DNA from: Butyrivibrio sp. CB08
Lineage (GTDB): Bacteria > Bacillota > Clostridia > Lachnospirales > Lachnospiraceae
Assembly: GCF_003625485.1 (NCBI RefSeq)
Contig: NZ_RAIR01000004.1
Location: 62,001-126,000, forward strand
Length of the DNA stretch: 64,000 nucleotides
Direction of reading: 5' to 3'
Shown: one piece after another, positions 51,458 to 60,917 of the stretch
Layout of the letters: each line of letters begins with the position of its first letter
How positions within the stretch are numbered: the stretch's first letter is position 1
Notes under the pieces: generated by a model
The model's input: the letters and a program-made list of their open reading frames with translations, nothing else
Told to the model about the DNA's origin: nothing
Databases searched by the model: none
Made by a program: the position numbers and the translations under genes

Positions 51458-53083
51458 TTAATCTATCTCAAAGGTTGTCCACATATCCTCAAGACTTATC
51501 CAGGTTATCTCTGAAAGGTTATCACAGCTATCAAGCAGGTTGTCGATAGCTTTGCTTTGACAGTCCTCATCCGCCACATAGAGGATGATCCTGGAAGCAT
51601 TTACTACCCTTTCATCTGTAACCTTATCAAGATTGGTCTCATCCATGTAGTAAACTTCCGGATATTCCAATATTTCATCTGTAAGGCGCCACACGTTGTG
51701 GGCTGTTACAGGATTAAACATAACTACAGCTACTTCGCTGGAATTATCCCTTGCATACTCTATCTTAGCAGTATCCTCCGGATAGAGGAAAAGGACTTTC
51801 CCATCCGATACATGTCCCTTTATGAGAAGAGCCAGCATCACTGCCGCAAACACTTCCATAAGGACTCTGTTTTCAAAACTGTCCAGGACATAGAAAACAT
51901 CCATAAATATCAGCAGAATAAGAAGTGAGTAAATTGGCATTTCATAGCGGTTTGAAGCGCTTCCCACAAGGAGAGCTGTCTTGGACGCCATGAGGAAATA
52001 TCCGATTGATGCTACAAAAAGAGCTATTATCTCAAGCCTTGTATCTGCTGCTTTCCTGGTCTCTTTCTTTACCGGAATTGCTACAAACTGCCTCTTACTT
52101 CTGGATGCGATCTTGAGCATGCTGCCAATCAGGATCACTATGAGGATGATGATAAGTCCCCCGGCGAACACAAAGTCATTGAGGAGTCCTGTAAAGAACG
52201 CAAACCTCATACCTGTGTTTCCCAGGTCAAAAAAGCTACCGGTTGCTCCGCTTCCTCTGTAGCCCCCAAAGAGATGGCTAAGGCACGCGGGATAAGTGAT
52301 AACTGCCAGCATCAGGGACACTGCGCAGCACCCTACATAAATAGCAGCATTTTTAATATCCTTTTTTACAAAAGCAATAATAGCTGCAGTAGCAATGCCA
52401 ATAAATACAAAAAAGAAAATGTAAAAATATTGAATCAGAAAGCCAATGTATGAAGTAACCATTATTGGCAAAAGGAGCTTTAGAAACAGGCCCTTTAGAT
52501 CCGATTTCTCTTTTTCATAATCCTGTATAAACCTTATGTGGAAGTAGGCGCAGGCAAGGATCAGCGCTCCAAGCCAGGCATACATTCTGACAAAGATATT
52601 GGCTGACACTGTCTGTGGGTTAAGGCTCCAAAAAACAAGGGTCAGAACCTCTACTGCCGGCGAAACCCTGAGTCTGTCCATAATAAGTGCCAGGAATAAA
52701 AAGCTGATGGCAAAGGCAATAAGATTTGTAATTATGCCTGTCCACTTGGTGAATACCCCGGGAACCAGGGAACACAGTGTGTGGAAGATAAAATAGTAAA
52801 AGGGCGGATGTACGTCCCAGGACTGAACCAGCTTAACAAGGCCGTAGTTAAAACCCTCTCCCTTTTTTACAGCAAATTCATCCAGGATGGTCTGTCTGTC
52901 CTGCCACTGCCTGTCTGGCTGATAGAGGCCAAGGCTCCTGTTACTGGAAAAGTAGGTGTAGTACTCATCCTCATGAAAGCCCTGCTTCTGAAATCCATAG
53001 TAAATACTCAGTCCCATTGCCAGCGCAAAGATCAGGCAAAATATGTACTTTTTGATCGAATTATAATCCTTTAACTTTGGCAT
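51458..53083 (-). CDS. GT39/ArnT-like membrane glycosyltransferase
   Basis: The 541-residue protein has about eleven membrane segments. HEDEYYTYF at 37-45, after the first helix, gives the GT-C acidic motif, and WDVHPPFYYFIFH follows in the first external loop, as in PMT_2/GT39 enzymes such as ArnT. A C-terminal external domain of about 100 residues has YPEVYYMDE. It probably moves a sugar from a polyprenyl-phosphate donor to the glycan outside. It overlaps the end of the GT2 gene upstream by 23 bases, and AGGAAG lies 4 bases before the ATG. Confidence 0.8.
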   Translation of the reverse strand: MPKLKDYNSIKKYIFCLIFALAMGLSIYYGFQKQGFHEDEYYTYFSSNRSLGLYQPDRQWQDRQTILDEFAVKKGEGFNYGLVKLVQSWDVHPPFYYFIFHTLCSLVPGVFTKWTGIITNLIAFAISFLFLALIMDRLRVSPAVEVLTLVFWSLNPQTVSANIFVRMYAWLGALILACAYFHIRFIQDYEKEKSDLKGLFLKLLLPIMVTSYIGFLIQYFYIFFFVFIGIATAAIIAFVKKDIKNAAIYVGCCAVSLMLAVITYPACLSHLFGGYRGSGATGSFFDLGNTGMRFAFFTGLLNDFVFAGGLIIILIVILIGSMLKIASRSKRQFVAIPVKKETRKAADTRLEIIALFVASIGYFLMASKTALLVGSASNRYEMPIYSLLILLIFMDVFYVLDSFENRVLMEVFAAVMLALLIKGHVSDGKVLFLYPEDTAKIEYARDNSSEVAVVMFNPVTAHNVWRLTDEILEYPEVYYMDETNLDKVTDERVVNASRIILYVADEDCQSKAIDNLLDSCDNLSEITWISLEDMWTTFEID

Positions 53084-54068
53084 GACACTTCCTGACGAGA
53101 GCCGGTGCTACAGACAAGATCATAAGATAGCTCTTCTGTTTGCCTGTAAGATACTGATTTTTTCTGATCTTACTCCGGTTCTTTCTGATATTTCTTACAA
53201 CCTCCATGTAAAAGAGATTGTCGCTTTTCATCTTTGATGTTGGAATGTGAAGGAGATAGTCCAGCCTCTGAACAAAGCCAAATCTCTCAGCCACTTCCGT
53301 AAGCTCCGGGTGGTTCTTATTAACAAGCTCAAGGGCCACATCTGAATTCCTTACAATGTCCGTAAACACTGATGGGAAGTAGTCTTTGTCCTCTTTCTTT
53401 TTCCTGGAGTTACTTCCAGTTCTGTAAAAAACATGATAGCCCTGATCTGGAAGGATCACCAGCTTATTGACCTTCTCCAGTATATGGATCATCAGGTAGA
53501 AGTCCTCGTTGAGCTCCCCTTCCGGAAACTTCATATCATCAGTAAAGAGACTCCTCTTGGTAAGCTTCGTGCAAAAGGAAGCATCTCCCGTGTGCATTAG
53601 CAGAGTCCTAAGGTGCTCTGAAGGTGTCACCAAAAGCTCTTTTTCCGGAGGAATGACAACGTCCGGAAGCCTTGAACCATCCTCTGAGATCTCGTCTCTT
53701 GATATCTGAACCATGTCAGCGTCGTTTCGAAGCGCTGCATCCATGAGCTTCGAGTACATGTCAGGAGAAATAAAATCGTCGCTGTCCACAAACCCAAGGT
53801 AATCCCCAGTAGCCACAGCGATTCCCGCATTTCTTGCGCTGCTGCTTCCACCATTTTCCTTGTGGATCACCTGGACATTCTCATATTTTTCCGCCAAGGC
53901 ATCAGCCTTAGCACCAGTTCCATCAGTTGAACCGTCATCAACAACTATTATCTGCAAAAGAGCTTTTGGATAGTCCTGGGCTGCTACAGAGTCCACGCAC
54001 TTTTCCAAAAGATCCTCTATGTTGTAAGCAGGTATGACAACCGAGATCGATCTTATCTGATCAGCCAT
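53061..54068 (-). CDS. Glycosyltransferase family 2
   Basis: The 335-residue protein has SVVIPAYNIEDLLEKCVDSV, VVDDGSTDGTGAKADAL and GFVDSDDFISPDMYSKLM, the GT2 core with the DxD-like SDD near residue 97. The C-terminal third is basic (VRNIRKNRSKIRKNQYLTGK), likely for contact with the membrane surface. It belongs to the CPS-type GT2 group and is cytoplasmic. It overlaps the GT-C gene upstream by 8 bases. Donor is unknown. Confidence 0.92.
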   Translation of the reverse strand: MADQIRSISVVIPAYNIEDLLEKCVDSVAAQDYPKALLQIIVVDDGSTDGTGAKADALAEKYENVQVIHKENGGSSSARNAGIAVATGDYLGFVDSDDFISPDMYSKLMDAALRNDADMVQISRDEISEDGSRLPDVVIPPEKELLVTPSEHLRTLLMHTGDASFCTKLTKRSLFTDDMKFPEGELNEDFYLMIHILEKVNKLVILPDQGYHVFYRTGSNSRKKKEDKDYFPSVFTDIVRNSDVALELVNKNHPELTEVAERFGFVQRLDYLLHIPTSKMKSDNLFYMEVVRNIRKNRSKIRKNQYLTGKQKSYLMILSVAPALVRKCHAKVKGL

Positions 54069-55278
54069 TTTCCGCCTCCACTCTCTTCATTTGTAAGAAC
54101 AGGTCATATCCAACCATCAGAAGGATAGCAAGGTTTATCAGGGCCAGAGGCCATAACACAGTCACGGTAGAACCATACAAAAATCTCGAGTATGTAATAA
54201 CTGAAACCGCCTGAACCACAGCGCATATCCCCATCCTCCTGTAGGATGTGATGCCATAGACAACCAGCAGCATTTCAGCAATAAAGCCATATCTCTCGTG
54301 CATTACCGGCAGAGCATAAAGACACAGCAGCACTGTAAATATGGCAAGAGTAACCATGTAGATATTTGTAAGCTCAAATTTCTGGTCTCTTATGTAGTAT
54401 GCCACCATTCCAAGAAGCAGGATGCAGCACACAGTTCCGCAGGAGATGATCTGAAGTCTTGAGTCTTTGGAAAGACCCTCCCCCACAAAGCTGTAGATAT
54501 TCGGATAGTTCATACTAAGCCTTGAATATTTTACAACCTGTTTTGTATATACGCTAAGAAGCTCATTAAGTTCCCTTCCCATAATAAGGGCAGGGATAAG
54601 AGTTATAAAGAAAACTATCGGGCTCAAGAAAATATATCGTAACTTAACTTTGCCCTTAAGCCATAATATTATCGCAAAAGGAATTATAAATATCGCCTGT
54701 TGTTTAAAGCTGTATGACAGCGCCAGATAAATAAAAAACCTGGCGTTATTTCCTTTCATCAGGTGGTAAATTGCAAGAAGCGCAAACGCCGTGTAAAGAG
54801 AGTCGCACTGAGCCCAGGCTCCACTGTTAAGCACACAGGTCGGAAGAAACATCACTGCACCAAATGCCATCAGAGACTTTTTAACACTTCCATCAGTGAC
54901 GAGGTAAGTGATTCTAAAGATGGTGGCAGCGCAGATCATGTCGAAGATAACTGAAACAGATTTAAGAAGATGAAGGTCATTACCGCCAATATAGTGAAGG
55001 ATCACTATTACGTACTGGTACATGCAGCCATAGTTAATGGTGCTGGCATCTGAAAGTCCGGGAGTTATTCCAAGGTAAGGTAATCCCCCAGCCTCATGGC
55101 ACTCCTGCATCCAGGTGGAAAGAAAAAAGGAGTAATCTCCTGATTCAAAATCGTAAAGAGAATATCTCACTGCTATCCCCAGTCCCAGCATCACGATGCC
55201 AAAGAACAGGTCCAGCATTCGAAAGCTCACTCCAAATATGGTTATTTTAGTGTCAAAAAAATCATCAATAGTGCGCAT
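54061..55278 (-). CDS. GT-C membrane mannosyltransferase-like protein
   Basis: The 405-residue protein has about ten membrane segments. DFESGDYSFFLSTWM (Asp48) follows the first helix and SGAWAQCDSLYTAFALLAIYHL forms the second conserved block, as in GT-C enzymes of the PIG-M/Gpi14-like and GT87 groups. Those use a polyprenyl-phosphate mannose or glucose donor. The SFKQQAIFIIPFAI stretch is a further family trait. It lies 1 base after a GT4 gene and overlaps the next GT2 gene, so it belongs to the same assembly set. Confidence 0.8.
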   Translation of the reverse strand: MRTIDDFFDTKITIFGVSFRMLDLFFGIVMLGLGIAVRYSLYDFESGDYSFFLSTWMQECHEAGGLPYLGITPGLSDASTINYGCMYQYVIVILHYIGGNDLHLLKSVSVIFDMICAATIFRITYLVTDGSVKKSLMAFGAVMFLPTCVLNSGAWAQCDSLYTAFALLAIYHLMKGNNARFFIYLALSYSFKQQAIFIIPFAIILWLKGKVKLRYIFLSPIVFFITLIPALIMGRELNELLSVYTKQVVKYSRLSMNYPNIYSFVGEGLSKDSRLQIISCGTVCCILLLGMVAYYIRDQKFELTNIYMVTLAIFTVLLCLYALPVMHERYGFIAEMLLVVYGITSYRRMGICAVVQAVSVITYSRFLYGSTVTVLWPLALINLAILLMVGYDLFLQMKRVEAENG

Positions 55279-55279
55279 C

Positions 55280-56473
55280 TTACTCCAGATGATTCTTCTC
55301 CTTAAGGGTCCTTGAAAAGCCAGGGGCTTTTATGACCCTGGCAATGCTCATTGGTCCCTCCAAAGAAGGAGATGGATTTCCATTCTCATAGTATTCTTTG
55401 CAGAATCTGATCAGCTCAGACGCTGCGTTTTTAGCATTCCATTTGTTATTTATTGTTTCCTGGGCAGCTCTTCCAAGACGTGTAACCTTTGCCTTATCAG
55501 CTGCAAGGTCAGCTACCTTTTTCTTAAACTCTTCAAGGTCTCCATCCTTGTAGGTAAGACCATTTACTCCATCCTCTATAAGGAACGGTACCGCTCCTGC
55601 TTCCAATGATGCCACAACAGCGCATCCGCACTGCATAGCCTCGTTGACAACCGCTCCCCAGCCCTCAAGATAGTTGCTGGTGAATAAGAAGATATCAGCT
55701 CCCGCCATGGCTTCATGAACTTCAGCAGGCTTCTTCCCTCCAAGGAGAGTTACACAGTCTGTAAGTCCAAGCGCTGTCACCTTATCCTCAAGTTCTTTTT
55801 TCATGGGGCCATCGCCTATTATATCTAGATTAAAGTTTATCCCCTTAGCCTTAAGGCTCCTGGCTAATTCAAGAGCATATTCCGGGTGTTTTAGATTTAT
55901 AAGTCTTCCTGCCCACAGGATCTTAATGCTATCTTCCTCTGTAATCTCTTTTACCTTGGAAGCGCACTCAACATCAGGAAAGTATCCCCATTTAAGCTTC
56001 TTGCCAGGATAGCTCTTAATAAGCTCAAAGTCTGAAGCCACATAGGCCCCGGTGCAAAGAAGATATACGGGCTTATTGCGATATACAAAGTGCTCGTGGT
56101 ATTTGTTTATAAGTCCTTTGGGGCTAATAAACTTCCACTGTCCCTCACGGTAGATCCTCTCGCTGACTCTGAAGGATAGCCTTCCGGAGGATAATCTCTT
56201 TTCCTCAAGATGAGATATCTCGCCCTCTGTCCATCCAAAGAGCACTACGTCACTGTCCAGGATGAGTTTTTCAGCTCTCTCCCTGTCCTCATAGTACAAA
56301 ACAAGGAAATCAAGAGCCTTCTCATCCACTGCCCATCCCATGTTAACTCTTTTTTCTTCCATGGGCATGGTCTGGACGAAGTGAAAGTCCACATCTCCCC
56401 CCATCTGGCACATGGCCCTACAGAAGGGAAGCTGATGGTGATTTATGTAATTGGACACAAAGGTAATCTGCAC
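55280..56473 (-). CDS. Glycosyltransferase family 4
   Basis: The 397-residue GT-B enzyme begins QITFVSNYINHHQLPFCRAM and has ILWAGRLINLKHPEYAL, LDIIGDGPMKKELE and FTSNYLEGWGAVVNEAMQCG, the donor-domain motifs of GT4. The N-terminal NYINHHQLPF block is typical of a GT4 subgroup seen in Firmicute capsule loci. It starts with GTG at 56473 with GGGG 7 bases upstream. It is 12 bases after another GT4 gene, and the next gene begins one base after its stop. Donor sugar unknown. Confidence 0.88.
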   Translation of the reverse strand: MQITFVSNYINHHQLPFCRAMCQMGGDVDFHFVQTMPMEEKRVNMGWAVDEKALDFLVLYYEDRERAEKLILDSDVVLFGWTEGEISHLEEKRLSSGRLSFRVSERIYREGQWKFISPKGLINKYHEHFVYRNKPVYLLCTGAYVASDFELIKSYPGKKLKWGYFPDVECASKVKEITEEDSIKILWAGRLINLKHPEYALELARSLKAKGINFNLDIIGDGPMKKELEDKVTALGLTDCVTLLGGKKPAEVHEAMAGADIFLFTSNYLEGWGAVVNEAMQCGCAVVASLEAGAVPFLIEDGVNGLTYKDGDLEEFKKKVADLAADKAKVTRLGRAAQETINNKWNAKNAASELIRFCKEYYENGNPSPSLEGPMSIARVIKAPGFSRTLKEKNHLE

Positions 56474-56485
56474 GTCTATGCCCCT

Positions 56486-57769
56486 TTACTGCTTGATTAT
56501 GGTGTTATAGATCTCCAAAAGCCGATTGTAGTTGGTATCCGGATTGTGGGTGATCCTGGCGTGACTGCTTGAATTATCGCCGTAAACTGCTGCGATCACA
56601 GGTTCATCCCATATCTGAAGGATCTTGCTCACAAGATCATCAACATTTCCTGTTTCAAAGAGAAGTCCGTCCTTATTCTCAGTGAGCATACTTGGGATTC
56701 CGCCAGTCCTTGATGCCACAACAGGAACTCCTAGAAGCATTGCCTCTCCAAGGGAGTTTGGTGAATTCTCTACGACAGACGGGCACACAAAGACACTGCT
56801 CTTTAAGAACTGCTCCTTCATGGCCTGTTCATCAAGAATTCCCACCATGGTGACCTTTTTCTTGAGCCTGTTTTTGCCAATAAGGCTCTTTATATACTTG
56901 CCATAGGCACTGGCGCGAAGGAAATATGGGTATTTGCTCTTGCCCTTACCTATTATGTTATTGCCAGCTACATACAGGTGCGCATCGGGATATTTTTCCA
57001 AAAGCTTTGGCATTGCCTGAAGCACAAAGTGAAATCCCTTTAAAGGGTAATCCCCCTGGGATAAAAAGATACTGTGAGGATCTGCCTTTTTCTCGCTCCA
57101 CTTGCCCATGTAAAAGCTCTGGCGCATGGTCTCGTTCATGGCAAAATACTTGGCTTCCGGATTGATGGCCGCGGTCTCTTCCTTGTCAAAAGCTGTCCTT
57201 CCGGTGATATTACCGGTCAGCATTATGGACTCACGCTCATACTCAGATCTCACCTTGAACTTCTCCTGCTGCTGCCTTAAGGAATCCTCTTTCAATCTGT
57301 CCCTGAAGGTGACCTGAGCCTGAACCTCCTCAGGAAGTCCAGCCATATACTCCCTTGCTATACAACTGCAGACACCCTGAATTCCAAGAAGAACTCTCTC
57401 AGGTCTTCCAAAAGCCCTGATAACAGCCAGTGTATGAGGAAATTCCGTGCCAAAAACATGTACAATATCAGGCTTAAAATCATCTAAGATCACATGGAAT
57501 CTGTTCTCGATGGTTCCGTCATAGACTTCAGGGTGATCAAGATCCTCTCTGAAGCCATAAAATGTGATCCCATCGATCACTTCACTGGAAGTAGCGATAG
57601 CACCATCTGCCGGAAAGCATATTCCAAGCTCGAAGGTCTCATCATCTTTTTTGCCTTCTGTTATTCTGCTCAAAGTCCCAGACAGCCATCCCTCCCTGCT
57701 GGAATATTCCAGGTTGTGGGCCTTAGCATAATCTGGAAGCATGATGTTACATACCCAAAGAACTCTCAA
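56486..57769 (-). CDS. Glycosyltransferase family 4
   Basis: The 427-residue protein has VLWVCNIMLPDYAK at the start, VHVFGTEFPHTLAVI in the acceptor domain, and FLSQGDYPLKGFHFVLQAM and CPSVVENSPNSLGEAMLLG in the donor domain, with VASRTGGIPSML after it. It is a retaining GT-B enzyme, longer than usual because of an insertion around residues 155-215. The start is a TTG with AGGGG 9 bases upstream. It follows the GT2 gene by 18 bases. Confidence 0.87.
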   Translation of the reverse strand: MRVLWVCNIMLPDYAKAHNLEYSSREGWLSGTLSRITEGKKDDETFELGICFPADGAIATSSEVIDGITFYGFREDLDHPEVYDGTIENRFHVILDDFKPDIVHVFGTEFPHTLAVIRAFGRPERVLLGIQGVCSCIAREYMAGLPEEVQAQVTFRDRLKEDSLRQQQEKFKVRSEYERESIMLTGNITGRTAFDKEETAAINPEAKYFAMNETMRQSFYMGKWSEKKADPHSIFLSQGDYPLKGFHFVLQAMPKLLEKYPDAHLYVAGNNIIGKGKSKYPYFLRASAYGKYIKSLIGKNRLKKKVTMVGILDEQAMKEQFLKSSVFVCPSVVENSPNSLGEAMLLGVPVVASRTGGIPSMLTENKDGLLFETGNVDDLVSKILQIWDEPVIAAVYGDNSSSHARITHNPDTNYNRLLEIYNTIIKQ

Positions 57770-57787
57770 TATCAGTTACCCCTCATG

Positions 57788-58663
57788 TTAGCGGCCTCTT
57801 TTTGCTGAATAGATGGCCTCTTTTACCGAATTATAAAGTCCCGCTGTAAACTTGTTAGAAGAAAGAGCTGTCCTCACTCCGGAGAGTGTTACTACCCTTA
57901 AAATATCGTATTTCCTGATCTGGGCTCCTGTAAGATACATCTTGATGATGTCTCTTCGCTCTTCCTCTGATATCTTAAGGTTCTGTGCAGAATATCCGCC
58001 GCCCTCGTAGTCTGCAATTACAACTGGCATATACACCGTATCTGCCTTCTCCCTGTAAAAGCAACGAAGGAACTGCTCGTAGTCCGCTCTGACCTTGTAT
58101 CTTAGATCAAATGGATTTTTGTAGATCAGCCTCTCGTCATAAAAACACGCCTGATGAGAAGGTACGTTCCTGTAGCAGGCATGATCATCTATCTTGGGAT
58201 TGGATGCCACCTTGGCACCTGCTGATCTGTCAAATATATCTCCGTAGAAAATTGCCGGAAGAGTGGTCCCTTCCTTGAGATTCCTGTCAATAATGATCTT
58301 GTGGACATCTCTTAGCACATTCTCATTCATAAAATAATCGCCGCAGTTAAGGAAGAACACGTAGGATGGAGACTCTCCTGCCTTAACCTTGCCCTCAAGA
58401 TGAGACGCTGCAATGTTCATGGCGTGGTAGATACCATTGTCACAGCTCTCAAGCAGCGTGATCCTGCTTTCAGCCTCTGCGTCCACACTTCCTACATCGA
58501 AAGCTCTTTTTAGTTTCTCAATGGAGCCGTCGGTAGACATTCCATCCTTAACAAGGACGCGGTAATCAGTAAAGGTCTGCCTGGTTATGCTCTCCACGGT
58601 CTTAAGAAGCTTGTCCCCTGCGTTATATGAAACTACTATGATTGTAAAAAATGGTCTCTTCAT
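57788..58663 (-). CDS. Glycosyltransferase family 2 (WcaA/colanic-acid-like)
   Basis: The 291-residue protein has FTIIVVSYNAGDKLLKTVESI and VLVKDGMSTDGSIEKL, which matches the GT2 subgroup where VxDGxSTDGT appears, and FFLNCGDYFMNENVLRDV as a DxD-like site. HQACFYDERL is another subgroup trait. I chose the ATG at 58663 because it overlaps the upstream stop by 4 bases (ATGA) and has GGGAG 9 bases upstream; a frame open 24 codons further would lie within the upstream gene. Confidence 0.9.
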   Translation of the reverse strand: MKRPFFTIIVVSYNAGDKLLKTVESITRQTFTDYRVLVKDGMSTDGSIEKLKRAFDVGSVDAEAESRITLLESCDNGIYHAMNIAASHLEGKVKAGESPSYVFFLNCGDYFMNENVLRDVHKIIIDRNLKEGTTLPAIFYGDIFDRSAGAKVASNPKIDDHACYRNVPSHQACFYDERLIYKNPFDLRYKVRADYEQFLRCFYREKADTVYMPVVIADYEGGGYSAQNLKISEEERRDIIKMYLTGAQIRKYDILRVVTLSGVRTALSSNKFTAGLYNSVKEAIYSAKRGR

Positions 58664-59484
58664 GAAATAGTACTCCCGTGCCTTACTCCATCTCTCAGGA
58701 ACTTCCAGCACTTCATTACTCCCATTTCCATGCACATGGTATTCCTGTTTTTTAACAGAAACCTAAGCCCCAGTATCACTGCCATCCTGCCATACAGGAA
58801 ATGATACAAAACTCCCCTGTCAAAGAAGAACTTCTCGGTATATCCCTTAAACCAGGTGGACTCTCCTTTTTTCTCCATGCCGATGGCTACAGGGGTTCTG
58901 AATATGTTAAGCCCTGCCTTTAAGCAGTCATGTAAAAAGAGTGAATCCTCTCCGTTCATGTAGGGCGCACCCCCGCCAAATAAAAGGGAGTACTTAACGC
59001 CGCTGTCTATGAGCTTATCCCGTCTTGCGCAGATAGCATAGGCTGGATATCTGCCGTAGTTACGCCAGGTGATCTTGTCAAAGTTCTCATTCCAGTAGGT
59101 TTCTCTTCCCTCCTGGGCCTTGACGTTAAAAAGAAGCATGTCTGCTTCAGGATGGGCATCAAACTCAGCTAAAACCTTAGAAACATACCCATCGTCATAT
59201 ACAATATCATCATCGCCAAACTGAATCAGCTCGTGATCTGAGTTCTCAAGGGCAGTGTTCCTGGAAAGCCCAACACCCTTCTCTTTCCTGTGGATTATCC
59301 TGGCTTCATAGTCCTTAAAGGCCTGGATATAGTCGTACTTTCCCTCTTCTACAACCTTGTCCTCATAATCACCAATAAGCTGGTTGACTATGACAGCGTC
59401 GCAGTCAAGATTCATATTGCCTATAAGTTCTTCAGGATCCTTATTTACCGCTGATATCAGTATCTGTAGTCTCTTTTGCTCCAT
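58660..59484 (-). CDS. GT2-like glycosyltransferase
   Basis: The 274-residue protein is a divergent GT-A fold enzyme. It has KGVGLSRNTALENSDHELIQFGDDDIVYDDGYV, where the DDD cluster is the metal site, and ARRDKLIDSG and YMNGEDSLFLHDCL, where the latter has the catalytic ED. The usual N-terminal strand is less standard (LQILISAVNKDPEELI). It overlaps the end of the phosphoglycosyltransferase gene by 44 bases, unusually long, and its ATG at 59484 is preceded by GAGAAG. Donor is unknown. Confidence 0.8.
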   Translation of the reverse strand: MEQKRLQILISAVNKDPEELIGNMNLDCDAVIVNQLIGDYEDKVVEEGKYDYIQAFKDYEARIIHRKEKGVGLSRNTALENSDHELIQFGDDDIVYDDGYVSKVLAEFDAHPEADMLLFNVKAQEGRETYWNENFDKITWRNYGRYPAYAICARRDKLIDSGVKYSLLFGGGAPYMNGEDSLFLHDCLKAGLNIFRTPVAIGMEKKGESTWFKGYTEKFFFDRGVLYHFLYGRMAVILGLRFLLKNRNTMCMEMGVMKCWKFLRDGVRHGSTIS

Positions 59485-60901
59485 CGATCTTCTCATCTAC
59501 CTTCTTCTGTGCTGTGATCTGGTTCTCCTCAACACCCTCTGTGCTGTCAGGGGTGAAAAGAATCTTGACTGTAAGCAGCATCAGCTTGATATCAAGCCAG
59601 AAAGAATAGTTCTCAATATATGTAAGATCCAGCTTGAGCTTGTCGTAAGGAGTTGTGTTGTATTTGCCGTAAACCTGAGCGTAACCTGCAAGTCCCGCCT
59701 TAACCCTCATTCTGAAAGCAAACTCTGGCATCTCCTGAAGGTACTGCTCGATGATCTCCGGTCTCTCGGGTCTTGGTCCGATAAAGGACATGTCCCCTGC
59801 CAGGATATTAAAGAGCTGAGGAAGCTCGTCGATCCTGCATGATCTGATGAACTTACCAATTGGAGTGATCCTGTCATCGTTCTTGGACGCAAGCCTCGCA
59901 ACTCCGTCCTTCTCAGCGTCTTCCCTCATGCTCCTGAACTTCATTATCTTGAACTGCTTCCTGTCTCTGGTGCATCTGACCTGCTTGTAGAGGATCGATC
60001 CTCCGTCATAGGTCTTGATGGCAATGGCAGTTATCAGCATGATAGGTGAAGTGAGTATTATGAGCAAAAGAGATAACACAATATCCAAAAGTCTCTTGAT
60101 GGCTCTCTCCTCGATCTTAATTGAGTATCCTCTAAGAAGAAGTACAGGAGTATCAAAAAGATGAAGCTGTGTAGAGCCCTTTAACAAAACATCCGTTATC
60201 TTTGGCATAACATAAACTCTTATGTTGTGACCATAACAGTACTTAACAAGTCCGTTCCTGAACTCACTTGGAACATCCCACACAACAACACCGTCGTACT
60301 TGCCAAGGCACTCCTGATATATGGCATCTATGCCTTCAGTGATATTCATCTTTTTGGCGATGTGGTACTTGTCTTTTCTGGTGTTGAACTTGCGCTCAAT
60401 ATCATCAACAGGATATTTACCGCTGATGAGAAGAAGTTCCCTTGGCGGGAAGATCTTCATATAAATACCATTTGTTATGTATGCCCAAACAAAGGCTATT
60501 GCCAGCTGGAGCACAAAGATCATGATCATTGGTGGAACAGGAACCAGCCAGTTATTTAAAAGAGCTATCTGAAAATAGCTGATAAAATTGGCCAGGAAAA
60601 GAGCAAAGATCTGCGAAAAGAACACATCCATTGGCCTTAAGTATCCAATTTTCAGACCGCCATAGGTGTTAGAAAAGAACATCAAAAGAATGAAATAGAT
60701 AGCCAGGATAAGCAAATGTCCACGGAAATAAAGCTTAAGTCCGTTACCAAGCGCATATCCATCCTGACTTACACGGGGGCTGGAAACCACCGGATAATAT
60801 ACATTAAACCAAAACCAGGCGTATACTGCTGTCTGCATACAAAGCCCAATAAAGCCAAGTAGCAGTACAAGCACCCTCTTTTTTGATTCTCTTTTTTTCA
60901 T
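59441..60901 (-). CDS. Initiating phosphoglycosyltransferase, large WcaJ/CpsE type
   Basis: The 486-residue protein has four or five N-terminal membrane segments (about 10-150), a middle Rossmann-like part, and the C-terminal catalytic domain with KFRSMREDAE, SCRIDELPQLFNIL (Asp-Glu pair) and FIGPRPERPEIIEQY. It starts a glycan repeat by moving hexose-1-phosphate, often glucose or galactose, to undecaprenyl phosphate. The protein ends in a polar tail of about 35 residues rich in Glu and Lys, beyond the family core. A separate PglC-type enzyme lies at 27502, so the window holds two initiating enzymes. Confidence 0.92.
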   Translation of the reverse strand: MKKRESKKRVLVLLLGFIGLCMQTAVYAWFWFNVYYPVVSSPRVSQDGYALGNGLKLYFRGHLLILAIYFILLMFFSNTYGGLKIGYLRPMDVFFSQIFALFLANFISYFQIALLNNWLVPVPPMIMIFVLQLAIAFVWAYITNGIYMKIFPPRELLLISGKYPVDDIERKFNTRKDKYHIAKKMNITEGIDAIYQECLGKYDGVVVWDVPSEFRNGLVKYCYGHNIRVYVMPKITDVLLKGSTQLHLFDTPVLLLRGYSIKIEERAIKRLLDIVLSLLLIILTSPIMLITAIAIKTYDGGSILYKQVRCTRDRKQFKIMKFRSMREDAEKDGVARLASKNDDRITPIGKFIRSCRIDELPQLFNILAGDMSFIGPRPERPEIIEQYLQEMPEFAFRMRVKAGLAGYAQVYGKYNTTPYDKLKLDLTYIENYSFWLDIKLMLLTVKILFTPDSTEGVEENQITAQKKVDEKIDGAKETTDTDISGK

Positions 60902-60917
60902 ACACTCCCTTGGGTAA

